DNA of 64,000 nucleotides, taken from assembly GCA_015075425.1 (NCBI GenBank), contig JABTUL010000001.1:62001-126000 (forward strand), given 5' to 3'. Under the pieces are notes generated by a model. It was not told the DNA's origin, searched no databases, and worked only from the letters and a program-made list of their open reading frames with translations. A program made the translations under genes and the position numbers. The stretch's first letter is position 1, and each line of letters opens with the position of its first letter. Source of the stretch: Spirochaetales bacterium (GTDB lineage Bacteria > Spirochaetota > Leptospiria > Leptospirales > Leptonemataceae). Of this stretch, positions 36,824-44,821 are shown piece after piece.

Positions 36824-37799
36824 CCCGTCTAACGGATGGAAGAAGACGCTCATCGTTACAGCCCTGTTGACTCTGCTATGCCTCTCCGGATACGAATTTT
36901 ACTGGCGACTCCGGGGCTTTGTTCCGGTGCACACGGACACTAAAGAACACTGGGCTTCCGTTCGGCAGAAACTCAAGCAGAAGACGGGAGCGATTGCTTT
37001 TGTGGGCGCATCGCGTGTCTTTTATGGGATCCATCGTGAGATTTTACAGAAGGAAACGGGCCGGCCGGTATTTCAACTGGCTATCAACGGCAGTTCTGCC
37101 CTGCCGGTAATTCACGATCTGGCCAACGACCCGGATTTTCAGGGAATCATCATCAGCGGGGTTTCCCCACAATATTTTTTTAACATAAAAAATCCCTATC
37201 GTATAGCCGAATCCTGGGTGAGTTACTCCCGCCAGCAGACGCCTGCGGATCGTTTGAGCCATCTGGTAACAAAGAATCTGGAAAGACTTTTTGCCTACCC
37301 GGAAAAGAGGGAACTTTTTTTCCAGGTCCTTCTCGGGCAACTGTATGAAAAGGAGCCAGACATTTCCACCCAGCTTTCCTTTATGGATGAAAACCGCTAT
37401 GCCTACATGCCGGCCATTGTTCAGGAAACGCCGGAGGTCCGTGATTTCATTATTGATAAGCAAATTCGCGAAGTTAAGGATGAGAAGTCTCTGTCAGAAC
37501 GGGAACTTGCTCTGGAAATCAACAGGTTAAAGGAGTCGGTAAGGCAACTTGATCTTCGCTCAAGTCAACTGATCTTTTTACGTATGCCCAGCAGTGGTCA
37601 GTATTATGCAGAGGAAGAGCGGATCTGGCCGCGGAGCGCAACCTACGATCGGCTGCTGGTCGAGACGGGGGCCAGGGGGATTCACTTTAAAGACTACCCG
37701 ACTTTGCAGTTCCCCTGTCCTGATGAATCGCATTTATCTCAAAGGTCGGCGGAGGCATTCTCCAGGGAGCTGGCGCAGATTCTGCAAACGCTTCCTTAG
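36798..37799 (+). CDS. SGNH-like partner of MBOAT acyltransferase
   Basis: 333 aa. One N-terminal membrane anchor (~residues 17-36) and a periplasmic domain. VGASRVFYGIH near residue 72 carries the nucleophile-type Ser, and PDESHLSQRSAEAFS near the C-terminus carries the Asp-x-x-His pair, as in DltD/AlgX/AlgJ-like SGNH enzymes. It starts inside the MBOAT gene, so the two should be made together and act as an acyl-transfer pair on an extracytoplasmic glycan. Confidence 0.85.
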   Translation: MHLSTSSSDPSNGWKKTLIVTALLTLLCLSGYEFYWRLRGFVPVHTDTKEHWASVRQKLKQKTGAIAFVGASRVFYGIHREILQKETGRPVFQLAINGSSALPVIHDLANDPDFQGIIISGVSPQYFFNIKNPYRIAESWVSYSRQQTPADRLSHLVTKNLERLFAYPEKRELFFQVLLGQLYEKEPDISTQLSFMDENRYAYMPAIVQETPEVRDFIIDKQIREVKDEKSLSERELALEINRLKESVRQLDLRSSQLIFLRMPSSGQYYAEEERIWPRSATYDRLLVETGARGIHFKDYPTLQFPCPDESHLSQRSAEAFSRELAQILQTLP

Positions 37800-38506
37800 C
37801 TCTTGCGCCGGCGGCGCAGCCGCCGAACTTCCGTCCGGCAAATTTTCATATTTTCAAGCAAATGATATTCAATTTCTTGTAGTTTTCCATCCCATTCTTC
37901 AGAACTGAGAGTTCGGGGCACATAAACGGGATCGCCATAGCGCACTACAAAAGTTGTGAAAGGTAAAGGAATCCTATGTTTGTCCCAGGCTTTCAGGGCA
38001 ATCTTCTGCCGGGTGCATTCATAATGAAAAGGGATGATGGGCGCTCCACTCTGCTGGGCAATGGTCAGGAGGCCGCCCTGCACCTTGAGCGCCGGGCCAC
38101 GCGGTCCATCGGGGGTGATGGCCACCGCGGATCCTCCTTTGATCACGCCAATGATCTGCTTTAAGGCCCGCAGTCCGCCGCGCGAAGTCGAGCCACGCCG
38201 CGCTAGATTGCCAAAGTGCTTTACGATGCGAGTGATGAGTTCACCATCGCGGGAGGAAGAGATCATCACCGTGATATTCCGGTTGCGATGCAAAAATGGT
38301 GAGTAGAGTACATTGGTGTGCCAGATAGAAAGGATAAAGGGCCGGCCGGATGACTGCAGATCCAGAAATCCCTCATTATTTAGATCCACACGCTTCGCAG
38401 TCAGGCCCACAAATCGTTGCAGAGCGACAACCAGCCAGGGAATCAACCAGAGGGAAAATCGTTCGCGCAGACCCGGAGCGCGTTCCTGGTCTTCAGAGGA
38501 ATTCAT
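37796..38506 (-). CDS. DUF374 lysophospholipid acyltransferase family protein
   Basis: 236 aa. DUF374 pattern: SIWHTNVLYSPF, MISSSRDGELI, RRGSTSRGGLRAL and the block AITPDGPRGPALKVQGGLL. The Lys/Arg-rich tail RRLRRRRKS ends 4 nt inside the convergent SGNH gene. The family is related to lipid acyltransferases acting on phospholipids or lipid A; substrate not assignable. Its start overlaps the maf stop by 4 nt. Confidence 0.9.
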   Translation of the reverse strand: MNSSEDQERAPGLRERFSLWLIPWLVVALQRFVGLTAKRVDLNNEGFLDLQSSGRPFILSIWHTNVLYSPFLHRNRNITVMISSSRDGELITRIVKHFGNLARRGSTSRGGLRALKQIIGVIKGGSAVAITPDGPRGPALKVQGGLLTIAQQSGAPIIPFHYECTRQKIALKAWDKHRIPLPFTTFVVRYGDPVYVPRTLSSEEWDGKLQEIEYHLLENMKICRTEVRRLRRRRKS

Positions 38507-39120
38507 CTATTTTTTTCTATAAAAAGTAGCATCTGCTGATAGAACATGTGCAAAGGAAATCCCAGAACATTATTGTAATCCCCATCAATGCGCTGGATAT
38601 GGAAGCATCCAAAGTAATCCTGAATGCCATAGGCACCGGCCCGGTCAAAAGGGAGGTCGCTTTCTATGTAATCCGCGATGTCCTTTTCGCTGTAATGACT
38701 CAGATGAACGGCGGTGGCCACAGAAAAATCCAGGCAGGTTTTTTGTCCTTCGCGGGCATGGACTCCAGAGACAACCTGATGGGAGCGGCCACGTAGAGAT
38801 AAAAGCGTAGCTTGCGCTTCTTCCCTGGTTCGTGGCTTGCCCACAATACGGTGGTCAAGGGCTATGACCGTGTCGGCTCCGATGGTAAAAAAATCCGGCC
38901 CCGACAGAGCGACCGCTGCATCCACCTTGGTGCGCGCCATGCGACGCACAAAATCATGGGCGCTTTCCTGTTCTTCGGGAATTTCTGCCACTGAGGTTGA
39001 AATGAGCTCAAAAGAAAGTCCTAAAGATTGAAACAGTTCCTGGCGGCGCGCGCTGCGGCTGGCCAGAAGGATGCGGCGAGAACGCAAAAAACCAAGGACC
39101 GGATCTGCCCTGGCTATCAT
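38503..39120 (-). CDS. maf: Maf-family nucleoside triphosphate pyrophosphatase
   Basis: 205 aa. LLASRSARRQELF at the N-terminus, ARTKVDAA, IGADTVIALDHRIVGKP with the catalytic Asp, and AGAYGIQDYFGCFHIQRIDGDYNNVLGFPL are all Maf motifs. Maf hydrolyses non-canonical or modified dTTP/UTP-type nucleotides. Situated between prfB and the DUF374 gene with 4-nt overlaps on both sides. Confidence 0.94.
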   Translation of the reverse strand: MIARADPVLGFLRSRRILLASRSARRQELFQSLGLSFELISTSVAEIPEEQESAHDFVRRMARTKVDAAVALSGPDFFTIGADTVIALDHRIVGKPRTREEAQATLLSLRGRSHQVVSGVHAREGQKTCLDFSVATAVHLSHYSEKDIADYIESDLPFDRAGAYGIQDYFGCFHIQRIDGDYNNVLGFPLHMFYQQMLLFIEKNR

Positions 39121-40253
39121 GCCCTGCTTCTGGTCTCCAGAGCCAGACTTTTCAGATACGCGTCCACAAAGCCATCGAGCTCACCGTCCATGACAGCATC
39201 CACATTTCCGGTTTCAAAATCGGTTCGTAAGTCTTTTACAAGTTTATAGGGATGGAAAACGTAGCTGCGAATCTGACTGCCCCAGGCCACGTCTTTCTTT
39301 TCCCCAGACCTGGATTCTATGTCCTCTTCCTGTTTTTGCTTCTCCAGCTCATAGAGCCGCGCTTTTAGCATTTTAAGTGCTGTGGCCCGGTTCTTATGCT
39401 GGGAGCGTTCATTCTGGCATTGTACCACGATTCCGGTGGGCAAGTGGGTGATGCGTACAGCAGAATCTGTTTTGTTGATATGCTGGCCACCGGCTCCAGA
39501 AGCGCGGTAGGTGTCTTCGCGGAGATCTTTTTTCTCTATGACTACATCGATGTCATCATCAATTTCGGGCATGACATGAACGGAAGCAAAGGATGTGTGC
39601 CGGCGTTTATTGGAATCAAAAGGAGAAATTCGAACCAGGCGATGCACTCCATTTTCCGCTTTCAAATAGCCATAGGCGTTCTCGCCTTTTACCAGAACTG
39701 TTGCCGTTTTGATACCGGCTTCTTCTCCATACTGCAGATCCAGCGTTTCTGCATCGTATTCTTTTTTATTGAACCAGCGCGAGTACATGCGCAGGAGCAT
39801 CTCTGCCCAGTCCTGACTCTCTGTTCCGCCGGCACCCGATGAGATGGTTATGATGGCATTGCGTCCGTCATCCGGACCCATCAGTGCTTCGGAGAGCAGG
39901 AGAGCATCAAATTGCCCGACAAGGCGCTCATAGTCATCTGCCAGAGAGCGAATCGCTTCCTTTTCCTGGCCGCTTTCTTCCAGGGTAAGCTCGATCAATT
40001 CAGGAAAATCGTTTAATTCATTTTTTAAGCTTTTCCAGGGAAGCAGCTTTTTCTCGAGGCCGGATTTCCGCATGGACAATTTCTTGGCTTCTTCCGGGTC
40101 ATCCCAGAAATCGGACCTTTCCATGGAGCGGGCCAGGTCTTCCATTTCAGAAAGCGAGCCTTCAATGCCATTGCGAACCCAGCGCTCCTGGAAAGAATCG
40201 GTCAATTCACGCAGGGCGGCGAGCAGCTCGGTTTTATTGCGGAATTCAGCCAT
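39117..40253 (-). CDS. prfB: Peptide chain release factor 2
   Basis: 378 aa, terminates translation at UGA and UAA. Codon-recognition tripeptide SPF in RISPFDSN and catalytic GGQ in RASGAGGQHINKTDSAVR. Start at ATG 40253 with AAGG five nt upstream; the 29 upstream in-frame residues look like shadow sequence. The N-terminal domain reads through in one frame, so the programmed +1 frameshift known for many prfB genes appears absent. Confidence 0.95.
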   Translation of the reverse strand: MAEFRNKTELLAALRELTDSFQERWVRNGIEGSLSEMEDLARSMERSDFWDDPEEAKKLSMRKSGLEKKLLPWKSLKNELNDFPELIELTLEESGQEKEAIRSLADDYERLVGQFDALLLSEALMGPDDGRNAIITISSGAGGTESQDWAEMLLRMYSRWFNKKEYDAETLDLQYGEEAGIKTATVLVKGENAYGYLKAENGVHRLVRISPFDSNKRRHTSFASVHVMPEIDDDIDVVIEKKDLREDTYRASGAGGQHINKTDSAVRITHLPTGIVVQCQNERSQHKNRATALKMLKARLYELEKQKQEEDIESRSGEKKDVAWGSQIRSYVFHPYKLVKDLRTDFETGNVDAVMDGELDGFVDAYLKSLALETRSRA

Positions 40254-40296
40254 ATGACCTTGAAGGCCGCCGCGAAAAAACAAGCAAGAAGAATCT

Positions 40297-40818
40297 TTAA
40301 CAGTCGTTCTGCAGATAACAGAAGGAAGGATTGAGCGCAAGTGAGGTGATCACACCGGTCACGGCATCTGCGGCTGAGTCTTCCCAGGTAAGGTAAGCCA
40401 GGTGGAGGAAGTGGCCGCTGCGGTTGAAATACAACTTACGTCGCAGGGGATTGCCGGTAATTTCTGTTTCGCATTCGCTTTCAATGGCAAAATCCCCGGC
40501 TCCGGGAAATTCCGGGATACGACAGGGACCGTCTATCAGCTCATGCAAGGCATCTCTGCGCAATCGAAACGAGGCCAGCATCAGATAAAAATCATTGCGT
40601 TTCAGCGGCAGAAATTCAAAAATACGGAAATTGCCGCGCATGGATGTTTCTACTTTGAGGTCTGCCGGAATCCTGAGCTTCAGGCCGCTGCGGATGTGGC
40701 TCCACTCGCTGCCTGCTGCATGCAATCGTTCCCGGCTGACTCCCTGACTTTTTTCTCTGGCGATCAGGGGAAGGGAGAGGAGGAGGCAAAGGTAAAGGTA
40801 AAGGACAAACGTTTTCAA
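40297..40818 (-). CDS. Hypothetical exported protein, 173 aa
   Basis: Signal peptide MKTFVLYLYLCLLLSLPLIAR, then a mature domain of ~150 residues with mixed beta strands and four Cys (C103, C120 and two near the end), possibly disulfide-bonded. No family recognised. Its ATG overlaps the upstream stop by 4 nt and prfB follows after a 43-nt gap, so it belongs to the same transcript. Confidence 0.8.
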   Translation of the reverse strand: MKTFVLYLYLCLLLSLPLIAREKSQGVSRERLHAAGSEWSHIRSGLKLRIPADLKVETSMRGNFRIFEFLPLKRNDFYLMLASFRLRRDALHELIDGPCRIPEFPGAGDFAIESECETEITGNPLRRKLYFNRSGHFLHLAYLTWEDSAADAVTGVITSLALNPSFCYLQNDC

Positions 40819-41528
40819 AACAGGATCTGCTCGATGCGCAGCGGCCGGGCACCGCTGAACCGGTAGGTCAGTACTGATTCGTTTTTGGTCAGCAGCTCGC
40901 GGAAGCGGGTATCAGCACGGGGAATGAATTCAGACGCCAGAGACAGACCCAGGAGCTCTCCGGCAACCAGATAGGCCTGTCCGGAAAACAGCCCTTCGCG
41001 GATGCGATCGGCTTTCCGGTCAAAGCGGTCTTCACGGTAGCGATAGTAGATTTCCTGTCCTTCAAGATCATAGAAAGCCAGATAGTCGCCCACGGCGCGG
41101 CTGTAACGGAGCCTCAATTCAGCGGGCAAATTTTCATCGCGCTCGATGGCCGACTTTATTTCGCGGATGCGCAAATCTTCTTCGCGAATATCGCCCTGGT
41201 AACGGTTCTCTCCGCTATCGCGGAGGAGTCGAGCATAAGGTTTTCCGTCGCGAGCAAATCCAAGCAGCACGATTTCCAGCGTGTAGTTGCTTCGCTCTTG
41301 AAACGATCCCTGACCCAGAACATAGAGCTTTGAGCCGGCCTCGCTCAAAAAGCGAAACCCCCGTGCAATCTCATCTTCTGTTTCAAATTTCTGCAGCCCA
41401 TCGTAGGTGAGTAGAAGCTCTACCGGTCGCTGGCTGTGCACGAGAGCGCTGAGGTCCCGGTAGCGGGCCAGAGGATCGGCCTGAAAAGTGAACCCCAGGA
41501 GCAAGGCGGTAACAAGCAGGGATCGCAT
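40815..41528 (-). CDS. Hypothetical exported protein, 237 aa
   Basis: Signal peptide MRSLLVTALLLGFTFQADPLA. The mature part is charged, with many Glu, Arg and Tyr residues (IYYRYREDRFDRKADRIREG) and beta-type segments. No family recognised. Coupled to the HEAT-repeat gene upstream (TGATG) and the 173-aa protein downstream (ATGA). Confidence 0.8.
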   Translation of the reverse strand: MRSLLVTALLLGFTFQADPLARYRDLSALVHSQRPVELLLTYDGLQKFETEDEIARGFRFLSEAGSKLYVLGQGSFQERSNYTLEIVLLGFARDGKPYARLLRDSGENRYQGDIREEDLRIREIKSAIERDENLPAELRLRYSRAVGDYLAFYDLEGQEIYYRYREDRFDRKADRIREGLFSGQAYLVAGELLGLSLASEFIPRADTRFRELLTKNESVLTYRFSGARPLRIEQILF

Positions 41529-42481
41529 CAGTATTCTGCCAGAGCCTTCGCCGCTTCTTTGCGAACCTGACGGCTGGGATCATTTTTGGCTTTGTATTCC
41601 AGCAGAGGCCTGGCCTCGGGGTAGCGCGACTGGCGGATCAGTTCGATTGCCTGCAGCCTTGCATTGGCATCATCGTCACGTGCTGCGGCTTCCAGTTCCG
41701 GCCACAGGTTGGATTCTCCCAGCTGTATCAGGGTGGCCAGCAAATTCAGTTTTACCGGGCTCAGACGGGCCTTCTGGGCGGGATTGTGGACTGCCGTAAT
41801 TTCCGCATAGAGTTCTTTTAGAGGGCCCAGAGAGCCGCGTGCCTGCATTTTACCCAGGGCATTAACGGCATAGGCACGGGCTACCGGACCTTCATTGGCG
41901 GAACGGGCAACCTCCAGAAGACGCGGCTCCATGTCCATGGCTTTTGTTTTTCCAAAATATAGAATGATTTGTTGCTTTATTTCTTCATGGATTTTAGGAT
42001 CGGCGTATTTTTGACGCAAGAGTTCCGAGCGCGTGTTCAATACTCCCAGCGTGTTGACAGAAGCGCTGATCAGGACGGACATAGCGCTGAAATCCTGGGC
42101 AGAGAGCATTTTTTCAATGGCCGGACCCACGGCTGGGGCTTTCAGGTGTGCTGATGAACGCACCGCTGCTACCTGTAGATCGGTTTGACCGCTTTCAATG
42201 GCTTTGATGAGTGCACCCTCCCCGGAGCGCAATTTGAGTTTACCGATCATGGTCAGCGTGCGTTCCCGGACGATTGAATCACGATCGTCAGCGGCTATCT
42301 TCAAAATCAAAGCTTCAAATTGCTTTAATTCATCGTCTTTGAGTTTTTCGACTTTCTTGAGTGCTTCCAGTCTTTGCTTTGTGGCCGCGTATTCAATATC
42401 GGCCCGGAGTTTTTTCAGGCCTTCTTCCCTTTTTTCTGAGGCCGGAAGGGCACCGCTGCTGAGAAGCAGTCCGCCGCACAA
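41528..42481 (-). CDS. HEAT-repeat protein with signal-like N-terminus
   Basis: About 317 aa of alpha-helical HEAT/PBS-like repeats from residue ~45 to the end (VARAYAVNALGKM and ANARLQAIELIRQSRYPEARPLL are typical units). A hydrophobic segment around LCGGLLLSSGALPA suggests export. The start is uncertain: an ATG at 42646 would overlap the response regulator by 146 nt, whereas TTG at 42481 follows its stop by 19 nt and is preferred. Likely a protein-interaction scaffold. Confidence 0.78.
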   Translation of the reverse strand: MCGGLLLSSGALPASEKREEGLKKLRADIEYAATKQRLEALKKVEKLKDDELKQFEALILKIAADDRDSIVRERTLTMIGKLKLRSGEGALIKAIESGQTDLQVAAVRSSAHLKAPAVGPAIEKMLSAQDFSAMSVLISASVNTLGVLNTRSELLRQKYADPKIHEEIKQQIILYFGKTKAMDMEPRLLEVARSANEGPVARAYAVNALGKMQARGSLGPLKELYAEITAVHNPAQKARLSPVKLNLLATLIQLGESNLWPELEAAARDDDANARLQAIELIRQSRYPEARPLLEYKAKNDPSRQVRKEAAKALAEY

Positions 42482-42500
42482 TATCAGTGCCGGAAGATAA

Positions 42501-42974
42501 TCAGGTTTGCAACTCTCTTTCCAGCTCTGCCACCCGCATCTCCAGAGCCTTGAGCATCCTTTGATTTTCAATGTTTTGCTTGAATTTTTCAATGAGTTCA
42601 GTGATGTCTTCTTTGAGGCTCTCCATGTTCCAGGGCTTTTCCACATAACGATTCAATCCACCTTTGTTGATGGCATGGATGGCGCTGTCCAGGCCGGCCT
42701 GACCGGTCAAAAGGATCTTGATCGTGTCCGGCAGCACCTTTTGCACCTGCTCCAGGAAGGAGTCTCCTTTCATTCCGGGCATGACCTGATCGGTAATGAT
42801 CAGCTCAATCATCCCCCCGGAAGAATGGATATCATCTATCAATTCCAGGGCTTCCTCCGCACTCTGAGCCACCTCAATTTCATGAGAATGACCAAAGTGG
42901 GTCCTGAGCTGCTGGCGCAGTGTGTCGAGTACCGATGCCTCATCGTCCACACACACAAAATAGCGCTTTTCCAT
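42501..42974 (-). CDS. Single-domain response regulator with coiled-coil tail
   Basis: 157 aa. REC domain with acidic pair VDDE (D10, D11), phospho-acceptor Asp in [13 protein letters not shown] near residue 61, Thr in LLTGQAG and Lys in VEKPWN. A helical heptad-like tail (residues 120-157) replaces an output domain. ATG at 42974 preceded by AAGGAGAG. First gene of the minus-strand unit running to the DUF374 gene; no kinase is adjacent. Confidence 0.93.
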   Translation of the reverse strand: MEKRYFVCVDDEASVLDTLRQQLRTHFGHSHEIEVAQSAEEALELIDDIHSSGGMIELIITDQVMPGMKGDSFLEQVQKVLPDTIKILLTGQAGLDSAIHAINKGGLNRYVEKPWNMESLKEDITELIEKFKQNIENQRMLKALEMRVAELERELQT

Positions 42975-43131
42975 CCAATGCTCTCCTTTCCTGGTTCGAC
43001 AGCTGACAGAAGGACTTTAGAAGAAGGGGCTCTCGGGGCAATAAAAATAAATTCCGGGCCGCTCTCGGGAGTACCCATGTTCCGCCGATTTTTGGGCTTG
43101 CCCTGAGGAGCTTCCGACTTCCTGGTGCTTC

Positions 43132-43884
43132 GTGCCTTCTGTGCTCATTCCTTTACCCTCCTGCGACTTTGATCCGACGGAGGTGGGTGTCCCTGGGAGC
43201 TATCTTCTGGAGCGGGGCTTTTCCCTGACTTTTGCCACACCCGACGGGAAAGCAGCCCAGGCCGATCCTATCATGGTAACGGGGCAGGGTCTGGGCCTTC
43301 TGTCAGGATCCTTGAAGGCCCGTAGGGATGATGTTGAGCTCTACAAGAAGCTGGTGCAGCACCCGGTTTTCTGTCAGCCAATGACCTACAGCGCGGCCCG
43401 GGAATCGGACTTTGATGCATTGCTATTGCCCGGAGGTCACGCAAAGGGCATGCGCGTGTATCTGGAATCGCACGAGCTCAAACGCCTGGTAGCCGACTTT
43501 TTTCGATCCGGGAAGCCCGTGGCCGCCATCTGCCACGGTGTGTTGCTTGCGGCGCGCAGCACAGACCCGGCAAGCGGCATGTCTGTGCTTTACGGGCGCA
43601 AGACTACGGGTCTGCTCAAAAGGCAGGAGATGCTGGCGTGGCAACTGACCCGTGCCTGGATGGGAGACTACTATCGGACCTATCCTTTGCCGATGCAAAC
43701 AGAAGTGCAAAATGTTCTGGCATCACCGGCCGATTTCATCGAAGGTCCGCTGCCGCTATTTCGCGACAGCTTCCAGAAGGCACAACATGGATTCATTCTC
43801 AAAGACGGGAACTATCTTTCTGCTCGCTGGCCGGGCGACGCACACGCGTTTGCTCTGGCGTTGCCGGAGCATTTTGGAGGATAG
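43132..43884 (+). CDS. DJ-1/PfpI-family protein (class I glutamine amidotransferase-like)
   Basis: 250 aa. The nucleophile elbow AAICHGVL (Cys near residue 134, followed by His) and DALLLPGGHAKGMR are DJ-1/PfpI superfamily marks. The extra C-terminal region with LPEHFGG is as in the glyoxalase III/Hsp31-like group. May detoxify aldehydes or act as a chaperone. GTG start at 43132, or GTG 43141. Single gene between divergent regulator and ankyrin lipoprotein. Confidence 0.88.
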   Translation: MPSVLIPLPSCDFDPTEVGVPGSYLLERGFSLTFATPDGKAAQADPIMVTGQGLGLLSGSLKARRDDVELYKKLVQHPVFCQPMTYSAARESDFDALLLPGGHAKGMRVYLESHELKRLVADFFRSGKPVAAICHGVLLAARSTDPASGMSVLYGRKTTGLLKRQEMLAWQLTRAWMGDYYRTYPLPMQTEVQNVLASPADFIEGPLPLFRDSFQKAQHGFILKDGNYLSARWPGDAHAFALALPEHFGG

Positions 43885-44071
43885 ACGGTCCCTGACCTTA
43901 GCCCAGCTTCTACTGGAAATACTGGATCGCCCGACCACCTCTCTCCTGGGTTGGGGCCTGACTCGGTCCAAGGCAGGTGCAACAACTTTTCCGTTGAGGA
44001 CCTTCCCGCAAAATCGCAAATAAAGCTGGAAAACCAGCACTCCCTTGTTACGGCGCATTCTGGAGGAAATT

Positions 44072-44518
44072 ATGCGTTTACATTTCTTGATTTTTTGTGC
44101 ATCCCTTTGCATTGTCCTGACTTGCAAAGGCGAGGCACCGTCGGGGACTCTGGACTGGAGTGCCATTGAGCAGGGCGATTTGCAGTCGATGGGGCCTTAT
44201 CTGGAAAAGGGAGGCGATCCCTCGGCCCGCCATTCCGGCCCGACCGGGTGGCACCTCCTGCATTTTGCTGCTCGATGGGGTAATAATGATATGGTTGAAA
44301 AACTTCTACAGCGTGGGGCGCAGGTAGATGCAACCACCAGTGATGGCTGGACGCCGCTTTTCTTTGCCTCAATGAATGGCCATACGGCAACCGTAAAACT
44401 CTTGCTTGCCAAGGGGGCCCGGGCCGCGGCAAGAGCCAGTGATGGTTCCTCGATTCTGGATCTGGTGGATAGCGCAGAAATTGAGGAAATATTAACTGCA
44501 GCGGGCGCAACAAGGTAA
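44072..44518 (+). CDS. Ankyrin-repeat lipoprotein
   Basis: 148 aa. Signal peptide MRLHFLIFCASLCIVLTC with lipobox VLTC (Cys18). Then about three ankyrin repeats (GWHLLHFAARWGNNDMVEKL and GWTPLFFASMNGHTATVKLL are canonical). ATG at 44072 has GGAGGAAATT just upstream; an in-frame start at 44045 lacks these. Protein-interaction module in the envelope. The ~190-nt region upstream holds only a short GCTGG/CCAGC hairpin at 44025-44038. Confidence 0.9.
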   Translation: MRLHFLIFCASLCIVLTCKGEAPSGTLDWSAIEQGDLQSMGPYLEKGGDPSARHSGPTGWHLLHFAARWGNNDMVEKLLQRGAQVDATTSDGWTPLFFASMNGHTATVKLLLAKGARAAARASDGSSILDLVDSAEIEEILTAAGATR

Positions 44519-44567
44519 GAGAACGCAGAGTGCTCGACTGGTGGCCCGATCCATCGAAAGCCTTGAC

Positions 44568-44593
44568 GCAGGGGCTGTGCAAAAGCCCCCTGC
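44568..44593 (+). other. Stem-loop directly before the 74-aa gene
   Basis: GCAGGGGCT pairs with AGCCCC-C-TGC, nine pairs with one bulged C, around a 7-nt loop. It ends 3 nt before the ATG at 44597 and covers the expected ribosome-binding region. No T tract follows, so it could be a translational control hairpin or a weak terminator of the ankyrin gene. Confidence 0.5.
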
Positions 44594-44596
44594 AGA

Positions 44597-44821
44597 ATGG
44601 TCCTGTATCTTAAGACTGAACAGATCGTGCCCGGACAGGGCATGAGCTATACCTACTACGAACTCGAAGAACCGGACACCATAGTTCGCATGTTGACAAC
44701 CATACCGGAAACAGGGATGGTCAAGAAATACCCCAAACCTCCCGTCAAGAAATTGTTTGCTCCCGAACGTTGCCTGCCGGCCACGGCCCAGGAATTCCTG
44801 GACCTCTGGTCCCGCGAATGA
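44597..44821 (+). CDS. Small hypothetical protein upstream of beta-CASP nuclease
   Basis: 74 aa, soluble, with aromatic and acidic residues (MSYTYYELEEPDTIVRMLT). No family recognised. ATG at 44597 lies immediately after a stem-loop. Its stop overlaps the nuclease start as ATGA, so the two are probably translated together, which supports it being real. Confidence 0.7.
   Translation: MVLYLKTEQIVPGQGMSYTYYELEEPDTIVRMLTTIPETGMVKKYPKPPVKKLFAPERCLPATAQEFLDLWSRE

Noticed and set aside
37808-37830. CGGCGGC-GCA-GCCGCCG hairpin after the SGNH gene
   Set aside because: No T tract on the plus side and the sequence is explained by the Arg-rich tail of the DUF374 protein.
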